From contig MKUQ01000054.1 in the NCBI GenBank assembly GCA_001898645.1, positions 40,421-104,420 on the forward strand: a DNA stretch of 64,000 nucleotides. Reading direction: 5' to 3'. The notes under the pieces are model-generated. The model made no database searches and was not told the DNA's origin. It saw only the letters and a list, made by a program, of their open reading frames with translations. The position numbers and the translations under genes are program-made. Shown here in pieces: positions 1 to 9,094 of the stretch (position 1 is its first letter; each line of letters opens with the position of its first letter). The DNA comes from Burkholderiales bacterium 70-64. GTDB lineage: Bacteria > Pseudomonadota > Gammaproteobacteria > Burkholderiales > Burkholderiaceae_E.

Positions 1-1920
1 ATCAACGGAGCCAAGGAGGAAGGGCGCCGGCCGCGCGATGTCGAGGCCTTCGACGACTACGCGCGCCGCCAGGTCGAGCTGTACGCCGCCTACGAGGAGC
101 AGTGCCAGCGCGAGGGCGTGGTCGACTTCGCCGAGCTGCTGCTGCGCAGCTACGAGCTGCTCGAGCGCAATGCCCTGCTGCGCGAGCACTACCAGGCCCG
201 CTTCCGGCACATCCTGGTCGACGAGTTCCAGGACACCAACACGCTGCAGTACCGCTGGCTGAAGCTGCTCGCCGGCGACACCGCCGTGATGTTCGCCGTC
301 GGCGACGACGACCAGAGCATCTACGCGTTTCGCGGCGCCAATGCGGCCAACATGGCGGCGTTCGAGCGCGAGTTCCGCGTCTCCAACCTGATCAAGCTCG
401 AGCAGAACTACCGCTCGCACGGCAACATCCTGGAGTGCGCCAACGCGCTGATCGCCCACAACACCCGGCGCCTGGGCAAGAACCTGTGGACCGAGGCCGG
501 CGAGGGCGAGCCGGTGCGCGTATACGAGGCGACCAGCGACGCGCAGGAGGCGCACTGGCTGGTCGAGGAGATCCGCGGCCTGATCGGCGAGGGCTGGGCG
601 CGCGCCGACGTCGCCGTGCTGTACCGCTCCAATGCCCAGTCGCGCGTGATCGAGCACGCGCTGTTCTCGGCCGGCATCGCCTACCGCGTCTACGGCGGGC
701 TGCGCTTCTTCGAGCGCGCCGAGATCCGCCACGCGCTCGCCTACCTGCGCCTGATGGAGAACCCGAACGACGACGGTGCGTTCCTGCGGGTGGTGAACTT
801 CCCCGCCCGCGGCATCGGCACGCGTACGCTCGAGGCGCTGCAGGATGCCGCGCGCACCTCCAACCGGAGCCTGTTCACCGCGGTCGACGCACTCTCCGGC
901 GCCGCCGCGGGCAAGCTCGCCGGCTTCGTGCGCCTGATCGAGGGCCTGCGCGCCGAGACGCGGGCCATGTCGCTGCCGGAAGTCGTCGAGCACGTGGTCG
1001 ATCGCAGCGGGCTGCTGGCGCACTATCGCGGCGAGCGCGAAGGGCAGGACCGCATCGAGAACCTGCGCGAGCTGGTCAATGCCGCAGCCGGCTTCCTCGC
1101 CGAGGAAGGCATCGTGGCCGGCACGCCGGCCAATGTCGGCGTGGCCGCTGCCGCGCCGGCACCGGCGCCCGGAGGGGAGCCCGGGGATGCGGCCGCGGAC
1201 GCGGTGCTCGAGGCCGATGCGCCCGGTGCGGCCCAGCTCACGCCGCTGGCGGCTTTCCTGGCCCACGCCTCGCTCGAGGCCGGGGACAACCAGGCCGGCG
1301 AGGGCAGCGACGCGGTTCAGCTCATGACCGTGCATGCGGCCAAGGGGCTGGAGTTCGCGGCGGTGTTCATCACCGGCCTCGAGGAAGGGCTGTTCCCGCA
1401 CGAGAACTCGATCTCCGAGATCGCCGGGCTCGAGGAGGAGCGCCGGCTGATGTACGTGGCGATCACGCGCGCACGCAAGCGGCTGTACCTGTCGTTCTCG
1501 CAGACGCGCATGCTGCACGGCCAGACGCGCTACAGCCTGCGCTCGCGCTTCCTCGACGAGCTGCCGCCGGCGCTGCTGAAGTGGCTCACGCCGCGCACGC
1601 AGGCCGGTGCCCAGGCCGGCCGCCGCGAGGGCTGGGGCGGCGCCTGGGAGGGCTACGCCGGAGCCACGCCGCGGTCCGCGCGCGGGCGCGAGCACGATAC
1701 CGGCCGCCTGACGCCGGCCGAGCAGCGCGCCGCGGGGGGCTTCGATCGCGGCATCCCCTTCCGCGTGGGCCAGGGCGTGGCGCACGCGCGCTTCGGCGAG
1801 GGCGTGATCGTCGGCATCGAGGGCAGCGGCGAGGATGCGCGCGTGCAGGTGAACTTCGGGCGCGAGGGCCTGAAGTGGCTGGCGCTGTCGGTGGCGCGGC
1901 TCGAGGCGCTGAAGGCGTGA
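1..1920 (+). CDS. uvrD: UvrD-family DNA helicase II, 5'-truncated by window edge
   Basis: ATP-dependent 3'-5' SF1 helicase used in nucleotide excision and mismatch repair. The frame is open from base 1, so the N-terminus, including Walker A, lies outside the window (about 145 residues by comparison with E. coli UvrD). Motifs seen in order: Walker B/motif II DEFQDTN near nt 220, motif III GDDDQSIYAFRG near nt 301, motif IV QNYRSHGNI near nt 403, motif V MTVHAAKGLEF near nt 1324, motif VI YVAITRARKRL near nt 1453, and a C-terminal Tudor-like domain (HARFGEGVIVGIEG) from about nt 1780. An Ala/Pro/Gly-rich insertion at nt 1105-1245 lies in the 2B region and looks like a flexible loop. UvrD rather than Rep or PcrA is favoured by the C-terminal domain and the proteobacterial context. 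Confidence 0.95.
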   Translation: MNGAKEEGRRPRDVEAFDDYARRQVELYAAYEEQCQREGVVDFAELLLRSYELLERNALLREHYQARFRHILVDEFQDTNTLQYRWLKLLAGDTAVMFAVGDDDQSIYAFRGANAANMAAFEREFRVSNLIKLEQNYRSHGNILECANALIAHNTRRLGKNLWTEAGEGEPVRVYEATSDAQEAHWLVEEIRGLIGEGWARADVAVLYRSNAQSRVIEHALFSAGIAYRVYGGLRFFERAEIRHALAYLRLMENPNDDGAFLRVVNFPARGIGTRTLEALQDAARTSNRSLFTAVDALSGAAAGKLAGFVRLIEGLRAETRAMSLPEVVEHVVDRSGLLAHYRGEREGQDRIENLRELVNAAAGFLAEEGIVAGTPANVGVAAAAPAPAPGGEPGDAAADAVLEADAPGAAQLTPLAAFLAHASLEAGDNQAGEGSDAVQLMTVHAAKGLEFAAVFITGLEEGLFPHENSISEIAGLEEERRLMYVAITRARKRLYLSFSQTRMLHGQTRYSLRSRFLDELPPALLKWLTPRTQAGAQAGRREGWGGAWEGYAGATPRSARGREHDTGRLTPAEQRAAGGFDRGIPFRVGQGVAHARFGEGVIVGIEGSGEDARVQVNFGREGLKWLALSVARLEALKA

Positions 1921-1937
1921 GGCGAGGCGCCGCGGAG

Positions 1938-1962
1938 GCCGGGTTCGATCCCGACAGACTCC
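1938..1962 (-). repeat. Short REP-like motif (family 2) between convergent genes
   Basis: On the minus strand this 25-bp stretch resembles GGAGCCTGCCGGAGTYGAAG, the motif found near 43444, 52201 and 58229. It lies between the convergent ends of uvrD and the BPSS1780-like gene. It is the most diverged of the copies seen. Confidence 0.4.
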
Positions 1963-1993
1963 CCGGCGCTTGCGGCGTCCCGGCCGCAGGGAT

Positions 1994-2809
1994 CTACGGC
2001 GGCCCGGCCGACCCTGCGCCGCTGACCGGATCGCGGTAGCTCGACCAGAACGAGCAGTACACGGCGGTGATCAGCAGCAGCGACAGCGGCGAGAGCAGCA
2101 TCGAGAGCAGGAACGGGCTCGAGCCGAGCGCCATCTGCAGCACGCGCACCAGCAGCGACCCTGCCAGCGCGATCCCGAACCAGCCGATCGCGTAGACGAC
2201 GAAGGCGCGCCGGTTGCGCCACACGCCGACCAGGCTGTAGAAGAGCGCCTGCGCCACCGGCGTGCGGTGCCAGGCGACGAACAGCGGCGCGTACCACATC
2301 GCCATCTGCACCGGTGCATAGGTGAGCAGGAAGACGAGCGCCGCGATCACCAGCGCACCGTCCGAGACCGCGGGGTCGTCGCTGTGGATCTGGCCCGTGG
2401 CCAGGCGCATCAGCGTGCCCTCGTCGGCCACTGCCGCGAGCGCCAGCGCCGCCACCGTCGCCAGCGCGTTGACGGCGCCGAGCAGCAGCAGCGGCTTCCA
2501 GCGGCGGCCGCCGTCGTCGCGAAAGCCGGCGAAGAGCATGGTCGGCGTCGGCGTCGTGCCTTGGTCGGCGCTGCGCACCGCGTGCATCAGCCCGACCATC
2601 AGCACCGGCGCGAGCACCAGGGGCGCGATCGATCCGACCAGCGGAACCAGCACCGAGGCCGACAGCAGCAGCAGGTTCATGAAGGTGATCGCCAGCAGGG
2701 CGATCGGCTGGCGGCGCAGCAGCCGGAAGCCGTCGGCGACCCAGCGCCAGCCGGCCGCCGCCGGCAGGGTGGCGATGCGCACGGCCACCGGTTGCTCGGA
2801 GACCATCAT
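1994..2809 (-). CDS. BPSS1780-like integral membrane protein
   Basis: 271-residue polytopic membrane protein of unknown function. The start MMVSEQPVAVR was chosen because its ATG overlaps the thrB stop as ATGA, a typical coupled junction; the open frame runs further upstream but through thrB. Hydrophobic stretches lie near residues 32-55, 65-85, 105-130, 150-172, 195-220 and 230-255. The N-terminal part (GWRWVADGFRLLRRQPIALL) is typical of the BPSS1780 family, which in Burkholderiales usually sits next to homoserine kinase as here. No catalytic motif is visible. Co-transcription with thrB is inferred from the 4-bp overlap; a role in threonine metabolism does not follow from this alone. Confidence 0.82.
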   Translation of the reverse strand: MMVSEQPVAVRIATLPAAAGWRWVADGFRLLRRQPIALLAITFMNLLLLSASVLVPLVGSIAPLVLAPVLMVGLMHAVRSADQGTTPTPTMLFAGFRDDGGRRWKPLLLLGAVNALATVAALALAAVADEGTLMRLATGQIHSDDPAVSDGALVIAALVFLLTYAPVQMAMWYAPLFVAWHRTPVAQALFYSLVGVWRNRRAFVVYAIGWFGIALAGSLLVRVLQMALGSSPFLLSMLLSPLSLLLITAVYCSFWSSYRDPVSGAGSAGPP

Positions 2810-3792
2810 GCAAGCGCCGGGACGCCGCGGCGCCTGGCCCGCAGGATGCGCTCGAAGTGCGCGGGGTCCTTGGGCGTGACCAGCTCGGCCGGGCGCGGCA
2901 GGTGCAGGTCGAACAGCCGCGACAGCCAGAAGCGCAGCGCGCCGGCGCGCAGCATCATCGGCCAGGCGGCGACCTCGGCCTCGTTCGGCGGGCGTGCCGT
3001 GCGATAGGCCTCCAGCAGCGCGGCCAGCCGCGGCGCGTCGAAGGCGCCGCTGGCCTGGTCGATGCACCAGTCATTGACGGCCACGGCGAGGTCGAACAGC
3101 CAGGTGTCGACGCCGGCGAAGTAGAAGTCGATCACGCCGCCGATGCGCGGCGAGCCGTCGGGGCCGGCCTCGAACAGCACGTTGTCGCGAAACAGGTCGG
3201 CATGCACGGGGCCGGCCGGCAGGGCCGCATGGCGCGGCGAGGCGGCGAACGCTTCCTGCTCCGCCAGCTCGTCGTGCAGCAGGGCGGCCTGCTCGGCGTC
3301 GAGGAACGCCGCCACCGATGCGGCGGCGTGCCGGCACCAGGGCAGGCCGCGCGGGTTGGGCAGGCCACGCGGGTGGGGCGCGACTCCCGAGTAGTCGGCC
3401 GCCGCGCGATGCATGCGCGCCAGCAGTGCGCCGACTTGCGCGCAATGCGACGCCGCGGGCGCCTCGACCGCCTGTCCCGGCAGGCGCGTGAACAGGGCTG
3501 CCGGCTTGCCCTCGAGCCGGCCCAGCACTTCGCCGCGCCGGTCGGCGACCGGGTCGGGGCAGGGCACGCCGCGCTGCGCGAGATGGTGCATCAGCGAGAG
3601 GTAGAAGGGCAGCTCCTCGAAGGCCAGCCGCTCGAACAGCGTGAGCACGAAGCGGCCGCTGGTGGTGGTGACGAAGAAGTTGCTGTTCTCGATGCCCGAG
3701 GCGATGCCCTCGAAGCCGCACAGCTCGCCCAGCGCGTAGCCCTCGAGCCAGCGCGCGAGCGCCTCGCGCGTGACGGACGTGAAGACGGCCAT
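2806..3792 (-). CDS. thrB: Homoserine kinase (APH-fold type)
   Basis: 328 aa; phosphorylates L-homoserine with ATP to O-phosphohomoserine, the penultimate step of threonine synthesis. This is the aminoglycoside-phosphotransferase-fold version, not the GHMP version. Visible features are the N-terminal GIENSNFFVTT segment, the catalytic-loop HADLFRDNVLF near residue 190, and the metal-binding GVIDFYFAG followed by DLAVAVNDWC. Length matches the family (about 315-335 aa). The start MAVFTSVTREALARWL is the family's usual beginning. It overlaps the downstream membrane protein by 4 bp and is 15 bp from the LOG gene's stop, suggesting one minus-strand transcript LOG-thrB-membrane protein. Confidence 0.95.
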   Translation of the reverse strand: MAVFTSVTREALARWLEGYALGELCGFEGIASGIENSNFFVTTTSGRFVLTLFERLAFEELPFYLSLMHHLAQRGVPCPDPVADRRGEVLGRLEGKPAALFTRLPGQAVEAPAASHCAQVGALLARMHRAAADYSGVAPHPRGLPNPRGLPWCRHAAASVAAFLDAEQAALLHDELAEQEAFAASPRHAALPAGPVHADLFRDNVLFEAGPDGSPRIGGVIDFYFAGVDTWLFDLAVAVNDWCIDQASGAFDAPRLAALLEAYRTARPPNEAEVAAWPMMLRAGALRFWLSRLFDLHLPRPAELVTPKDPAHFERILRARRRGVPALA

Positions 3793-3807
3793 GTCGTGCG
3801 GGCCGGG

Positions 3808-4542
3808 CTACAGGTAGAGCATGCGTTCGCGTTCGTCGGGCGTGGGTACGAAGCCGCGCGTCTGGTAGTGGTCGAAGATCGCCTCGACCACCTGCGCGGG
3901 ATCGTCGATCACCTGGATCAGGTCGAGGTCTCCCGGCGAGATGAGGTCGTTGCCGAGCAGCTGCTCGCGCATCCATTCGAGCAGGCCGCGCCAGAAGGCG
4001 CCGTCGACCAGGATGATGGGGATGCGCCGCCCCATGCGCGTCTGCACCATGGTGAGCATCTCGCACAGCTCGTCGAGCGTGCCGAAGCCCCCGGGCACGG
4101 CGACGAAGGCGGTGGCGTACTTGGCGAAGGCGACCTTGCGCGCGAAGAAGTGCCGGAAGGTGAGCGAGATGTCCTGGTAGCCGTTGCCGTGCTGCTCCAT
4201 GGGCAGCTGGATGTTCAGCCCCACCGAGGCCGACTTGCCCGCGTAGCCGCCGCGATTGGCCGCCTCCATGATGCCGGGGCCGCCGCCCGAGATGATGGCG
4301 AAGCCGGCATCGGAGAGGCGGCGCGCGATGTCGACGGTGAGCTCGTACCAGCGATGGCCGGGGCGCACGCGCGCGCTGCCGAAGATCGACACCGCGGGGC
4401 GGATCTCGGCGAGCCGCTCCGTGGCCTCGACGAACTCTGAGATAATTCCAAAGATATGCCATGACTCGCGCGCCTTCAGCGAAGTCGAGCGTTCCTGGCT
4501 CGCCACCGCGCGCAACTGCGGCACCTGTTTGCTGCTGGACAT
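3808..4542 (-). CDS. LOG-family protein (TIGR00730-type, possible nucleotide 5'-monophosphate phosphoribohydrolase)
   Basis: 244 aa. The Rossmann-like LOG signature is clear: ISGGGPGIMEAANRG near residue 85 and VPGGFGTLDELCE near residue 150, the PGGxGTxxE motif. Characterised relatives cleave the ribose-base bond of nucleoside monophosphates (cytokinin activation in plants); the bacterial substrate is uncertain. The only ATG start lies at 4542 and overlaps the divergent polA ATG (4541) by two bases, which leaves no room for separate 5' regions. In-frame GTG at 4506 or TTG nearby would remove the overlap and still keep the conserved ARESWHIFGIISEF block. No good Shine-Dalgarno sequence helps choose, so the start is uncertain. 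Confidence 0.88.
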   Translation of the reverse strand: MSSSKQVPQLRAVASQERSTSLKARESWHIFGIISEFVEATERLAEIRPAVSIFGSARVRPGHRWYELTVDIARRLSDAGFAIISGGGPGIMEAANRGGYAGKSASVGLNIQLPMEQHGNGYQDISLTFRHFFARKVAFAKYATAFVAVPGGFGTLDELCEMLTMVQTRMGRRIPIILVDGAFWRGLLEWMREQLLGNDLISPGDLDLIQVIDDPAQVVEAIFDHYQTRGFVPTPDERERMLYL

Positions 4543-7387
4543 GTCGGAAAAAAAAACGCTTCTGCTGGTTGACGGCTCGAGCTTCCTGTATCGAGCATTT
4601 CACGCACTGCCGGATCTGCGCAGCAAGACGGGTGAGCCCACCGGCGCCATCTACGGCATGGTGGCGATGCTACGGCGTCTGCGTGCCGACGGCAAATTGG
4701 GTGGCGGGGCGACCCGCGGCGCGGTGGTCTTCGATGCGCCGGGCAAGACCTTCCGCGACGAGTGGTACCCCGCGTACAAGGCCAATCGCAAGGAGATGCC
4801 CGAAGACCTGGCGCGCCAGGTCCCGGTCATCCACGAGCTCGTGCGCGCGCTCGGCTGGCCGCTGGTGATGATCGAGGGCATCGAGGCCGACGACGTGATC
4901 GGCACGCTGGCGGCGCAGGCGCGGCGCCAGGGCATGGGCACCGTCGTGTCCACCGGCGACAAGGATCTCGCCCAGCTCGTGGCCGACGACGTGGTGCTGG
5001 TCAACACCATGGTCGGGCGCGAAGGCGGGCCGGTGGAGCGACTCGATCGCGACGGCGTCAAGGCCAAGTTCGGTGTGCCGCCGGAGCGCATCGTCGACTG
5101 GCTGACCCTGGTCGGCGACGCGGTCGACAACGTGCCGGGCGTCGACAAGGTCGGCCCGAAGACCGCGGTCAAGTGGCTCGACCAGTACGGCTCGCTCGAT
5201 GCCGTCGTCGAGCACGCCGGCGCGATCGGCGGCGTGGTGGGCGAGAACCTGCGCAAGGCGCTCGACTGGCTGCCGGTGGCGCGCCGGCTGGTCACCGTCA
5301 AGACCGACTGCGAGCTGGCGCCGCACGTCGGGTCGATCGACGATACGCTCGCCCTGGCCGACGAGGACCCCGCCGCGCTCAGGGCGCTGTTCGAGCGCTG
5401 CAACTTCCGCACCTGGCTGCGCGATCTCGAGGCGCGCGCGGCGGCCGCGGCGCCGGCCGGCGGGGCCGCTGCGGGGGCCGCTTCGGGGACCACGTCGGGG
5501 GATGCTCCAGGAGCTGCTGCCGCGCCGCAGGCCGGCACCGGCTCCGCGGCGCCCGGTGAGGGCGCATCCGCCGCCGATGCCGGCCTCGACTACGAAACGG
5601 TGCTCGAGGCCGGGCAGCTCGAGCGCTGGATCGCGCGCATCGAGTCGGCCGCGCTGGTCGCGCTCGACACCGAGACCACCTCGCTCGATCCGATGCGCGC
5701 CGAGCTGGTCGGCCTGTCGCTGTCGGTCGAGCCGTTCCAGGCCTGCTACGTGCCGCTGGCGCACCGCTATACCGGAGCACCGGAGCAGCTCGCGCGCGAG
5801 CAGGTGCTCGAGAGGCTGCGCGCCTGGCTCGAGAGCTCGGCGCGCGCCAAGGTGGGCCAGAATCTCAAGTACGACACGCACGTGTTCGAGAATCACGGCA
5901 TCCGGCTGGCCGGCATCGAGCACGACACGCTGCTCGAGAGCTACGTGCTCGAGGCGCACCGCAACCACGACATGGATTCGCTCGCCGAGCGGCACCTGAA
6001 CCGGCGCACCATCACCTACCACGAGGTGGCCGGCAAGGGCGCGAGCCAGATCGGCTTCGAGCAGGTGCCGATCGATCGGGCGGCGCGCTACGCCGCCGAG
6101 GACGCCGACGTGACGCTGCACCTGCACCGCACGCTGTATCCGCAGATCGCCGCCGATGCGCGGCTCGATCGCGTCTACCGCGAGATCGAGATCCCGGTCT
6201 CGCGCGTGCTGCAGCGCATGGAGCGCAACGGCGTGCTGATCGACGCCGAGGCGCTGGCGCGCCAGTCCGACCAGCTCGGGCGCAGGATGCTCGAGCTCGA
6301 GCGCCAGGCGGTCGAGGCGGCGGGCCAGCCGTTCAACCTGAACTCGCCCAAGCAGCTCGGCGAGATCCTGTTCGGGCGTCTCGGCCTGCCGGTGGTGAGG
6401 AAGACTGCGAGCGGCGCGCCCTCGACCGACGAGGAGGTGCTGGCCAAGCTCGCCGAGGACTACCCGCTGCCGCGCATCCTGCTCGACTGGCGCGCTCTCG
6501 CCAAGCTCAAGAGCACCTACACCGACAAGCTGCCGAAGATGGTCGACCCGCGCAGCGGCCGCGTGCACACCAGCTACTCGCAGGCGGTGGCGGTCACCGG
6601 CCGGCTCGCCTCGAGCGATCCCAACCTGCAGAACATCCCGGTGCGCACCGGCGAGGGCCGGCGCATCCGCGAGGCCTTCGTCGCCGCGCCGGGCTGGCGC
6701 ATCGTCTCGGCCGACTACTCGCAGATCGAGCTGCGCATCATGGCGCACATCTCGGGCGACGAGGGGCTGCTGCGCGCCTTCGAGCAGGGTATGGACATCC
6801 ATCGCGCCACCGCGGCCGAGATCTTCGGCATCGAGCCGGCCGAGGTCAGCGCCGAGCAGCGCCGCTACGCCAAGGTGATCAACTTCGGGCTCATCTACGG
6901 CATGAGCGCCTACGGCCTGGCGAGCAACCTCGGCATCGAGCGCGACGCCGCGAAGAACTACATCGAGCGCTATTTCGCACGCTATCCGGGCGTGGCGCGC
7001 TACATGGAGCGCACGCGAGAGCTCGCGCGCCGCCAGGGTTATGTCGAGACGGTGTTCGGCCGCCGCCTGTGGCTGGCCGAGATCAACAGCCCGAACGGCC
7101 CGCGGCGGGCCGGCGCCGAGCGCGCCGCGATCAACGCGCCGATGCAGGGCACGGCGGCCGACCTGATCAAGCTCGCCATGATCGCGGTGCAGGGCTGGCT
7201 CGAGCGCGAGCGGCTGGGCGCCATGCTCATCATGCAGGTGCACGACGAGCTGGTGCTCGAGGTGCCCGAGGCCGAGCTCGAGCAGGTGTGCGCACAGGTG
7301 CCGGAGCTGATGACCGGCGTGGCCACCCTGGCCGTGCCGCTCGAGGTGCAGTGCGGGGTGGGCGGCAACTGGGAGCAGGCGCACTGA
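4541..7387 (+). CDS. polA: DNA polymerase I
   Basis: 948 aa, all three domains present. The 5'-3' flap nuclease domain is residues 1-290 (LLLVDGSSFLYRAFHALP start). An Ala/Gly/Pro-rich linker spans about 297-346. The 3'-5' proofreading domain keeps its acidic residues (LDTETTSLDP near 375, NLKYDTH near 445, YAAEDAD near 520), so proofreading is probably intact. The polymerase domain has motif A YSQIELRIM near 725, motif B RRYAKVINFGLIYG near 773 and motif C MQVHDELVLE near 898. It fills gaps during repair and removes RNA primers. The ATG is inferred from the conserved N-terminus; the open frame extends upstream but antisense to the LOG gene. The stop overlaps the next gene's start (TGATG). 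Confidence 0.97.
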   Translation: MSEKKTLLLVDGSSFLYRAFHALPDLRSKTGEPTGAIYGMVAMLRRLRADGKLGGGATRGAVVFDAPGKTFRDEWYPAYKANRKEMPEDLARQVPVIHELVRALGWPLVMIEGIEADDVIGTLAAQARRQGMGTVVSTGDKDLAQLVADDVVLVNTMVGREGGPVERLDRDGVKAKFGVPPERIVDWLTLVGDAVDNVPGVDKVGPKTAVKWLDQYGSLDAVVEHAGAIGGVVGENLRKALDWLPVARRLVTVKTDCELAPHVGSIDDTLALADEDPAALRALFERCNFRTWLRDLEARAAAAAPAGGAAAGAASGTTSGDAPGAAAAPQAGTGSAAPGEGASAADAGLDYETVLEAGQLERWIARIESAALVALDTETTSLDPMRAELVGLSLSVEPFQACYVPLAHRYTGAPEQLAREQVLERLRAWLESSARAKVGQNLKYDTHVFENHGIRLAGIEHDTLLESYVLEAHRNHDMDSLAERHLNRRTITYHEVAGKGASQIGFEQVPIDRAARYAAEDADVTLHLHRTLYPQIAADARLDRVYREIEIPVSRVLQRMERNGVLIDAEALARQSDQLGRRMLELERQAVEAAGQPFNLNSPKQLGEILFGRLGLPVVRKTASGAPSTDEEVLAKLAEDYPLPRILLDWRALAKLKSTYTDKLPKMVDPRSGRVHTSYSQAVAVTGRLASSDPNLQNIPVRTGEGRRIREAFVAAPGWRIVSADYSQIELRIMAHISGDEGLLRAFEQGMDIHRATAAEIFGIEPAEVSAEQRRYAKVINFGLIYGMSAYGLASNLGIERDAAKNYIERYFARYPGVARYMERTRELARRQGYVETVFGRRLWLAEINSPNGPRRAGAERAAINAPMQGTAADLIKLAMIAVQGWLERERLGAMLIMQVHDELVLEVPEAELEQVCAQVPELMTGVATLAVPLEVQCGVGGNWEQAH

Positions 7388-8169
7388 TGTCCACCCTGCC
7401 GATGATCGTCGTCGCCACGGTGCTGGGCGGGCTGGCCAGCGTGCTCGCGGCGGCCTGGCTGTCGCTGTCGCTGCTGGCCGGGATGGTGCACCGCATGGTC
7501 AGCCTGTCGGCCGGGCTGCTGCTGGCGATGGCGGTGCTGCACCTGATTCCGGAGGCCTTCGAGTCGCACGTCGAGCCGCAGGCGCTCTCGTGGACGCTGC
7601 TCGGCGGCCTGATCGGCTTCTTCGTGCTCGAGAAGCTGGCGGTGCTGCGCCACAGCCACCATCACGAAGGCGACGGGCACGACCACCACCACGGCCACGA
7701 TCGCGAGGAGGCGCGGCGCGGCGGCGTGCTGATTCTGGTCGGCGACACCATCCACAACTTCGCCGACGGCGTGATGATCGCGGCCGCCTTCATGGCCGAC
7801 CCGATGCTGGGCGTGCTCACCACGCTGGCGATCGCCGCCCACGAGATCCCGCAGGAGATCGGCGACTTCATCATCCTGGTGCACGCGGGCTATACGCGCG
7901 CGCGCGCGCTGCTCTACAACTCGCTGAGCGGCCTGTCGGCGGTGGCGGGCGGCGTGGCCGGCTACTTCGCGCTGGCGCACAGCCAGGACATGCTGCCCTA
8001 CGTGCTGATGCTGGCCACCGCGAGCTTCATCTACGTCGCGCTGGCCGACCTCATCCCCGACATGCACCTGGCCACGCGCCGGCGCGGCGAGTGGTTCTGG
8101 CAGTTCGTGATGATGATGCTCGGCGTGGCACTGATCGCCCTGACCAGCGCCCTGGTGGGGGGGCATTGA
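7387..8169 (+). CDS. ZIP-family metal transporter
   Basis: 260 aa inner-membrane protein with about eight hydrophobic segments. The His-rich cytoplasmic loop HSHHHEGDGHDHHHGHD (residues about 88-105) and the metal-coordinating helices with DTIHNFADGVMI and AIAAHEIPQEIGDF (HNxxDG and HEIPQE motifs) identify the ZIP family, which imports Zn(II), Fe(II) or other divalent cations. Substrate cannot be read from the sequence. The start overlaps the polA stop by one base (TGATG), so translational coupling is likely although the functions are unrelated. Confidence 0.92.
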   Translation: MSTLPMIVVATVLGGLASVLAAAWLSLSLLAGMVHRMVSLSAGLLLAMAVLHLIPEAFESHVEPQALSWTLLGGLIGFFVLEKLAVLRHSHHHEGDGHDHHHGHDREEARRGGVLILVGDTIHNFADGVMIAAAFMADPMLGVLTTLAIAAHEIPQEIGDFIILVHAGYTRARALLYNSLSGLSAVAGGVAGYFALAHSQDMLPYVLMLATASFIYVALADLIPDMHLATRRRGEWFWQFVMMMLGVALIALTSALVGGH

Positions 8170-8194
8170 CGGTGCGCGGGCGGGCCCGGTGAGC

Positions 8195-9094
8195 ATGGCC
8201 AGCCCGCGCGCGCTGTTCCTGCTGGCAGTGCTCACCCTGGTCTGGGGAACCAACTTCGCGCTGTTCCCGCTGGCGGTGCGCGAAGTCTCGGTGTGGACGT
8301 TCCGCGCCGTCGCCCTGCCCGCGTCCGGTGCCATCCTGCTCGCCGTGGCGCGGGCGCGCGGCCAGCCGCTGTCCATCGCGCGCCGGCACTGGCCGACGAT
8401 GATCGTCTCGGCGCTCGCCTATCTCGCCACCTGGAACATCGCCAGCACCTATTCGGCGGTGCTGATCCCCTCGGGCCAGACCGCGGTGCTGGGCTTCACC
8501 ATGCCCTTGTGGTCGGCGCTCATCTCGTGGGCGGTGCTCGGCGAGCGGCCGGGCGTCCGCATGCTGCTGGCCATCGTGCTGGGCGCGGCGGCAGTGGCCC
8601 TGCTGATGCTGCCCGACTTCGGCGCGTACGCTCACGCGCCTCTCGGCCTGGCGCTCGGGCTGCTGGCCGGCCTGGGCTGGGCGGTCGGCACGCTGGTGCT
8701 GGCGCGCGGCGCCGTGGCCGCGCCCGCCCTGGTGCTGAGCGGCTGGCAACTGATCCTCGGCGGCGTGCCGATCGCGATCGGGGCGCTGGCATTCGGCGAC
8801 GGCCGCTGGTTCGTGCCCTCGTGGCAGTCGATCGCCGTGATCGGCTGGATCACGCTGGTGCCGATGGCCATCGGCAACGCGTGCTGGTTCGCCATCGTCG
8901 GCCTGCTGCCGGCCGGCGTGGCCGGGCTCTCCTCGATCATGGTGCCGGTGATCGCGCTGGTGTCGGGCGCCCTCGTCCACGGCGAGCCGCTCGGGCCGAT
9001 CCAGACGGCGGCGATGGCCTGTTGCGCCGCCTCGCTGTGGCTGGCATTGTTCGAGCGTCGGCCGGCCGGCTCGCGGGCCCGGAGCAAGCCATGA
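8195..9094 (+). CDS. EamA/DMT-family permease
   Basis: 299 aa with ten predicted hydrophobic helices in two EamA repeats (the first beginning LLAVLTLVWGTNFALF, the second near residue 150, GLGWAVGTLVLARG). The drug/metabolite transporter superfamily exports amino acids, metabolites or drugs; the substrate is unknown. A GTG six bases upstream (8189) is an alternative start. The stop overlaps the GFA-family ATG as ATGA. Confidence 0.9.
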   Translation: MASPRALFLLAVLTLVWGTNFALFPLAVREVSVWTFRAVALPASGAILLAVARARGQPLSIARRHWPTMIVSALAYLATWNIASTYSAVLIPSGQTAVLGFTMPLWSALISWAVLGERPGVRMLLAIVLGAAAVALLMLPDFGAYAHAPLGLALGLLAGLGWAVGTLVLARGAVAAPALVLSGWQLILGGVPIAIGALAFGDGRWFVPSWQSIAVIGWITLVPMAIGNACWFAIVGLLPAGVAGLSSIMVPVIALVSGALVHGEPLGPIQTAAMACCAASLWLALFERRPAGSRARSKP

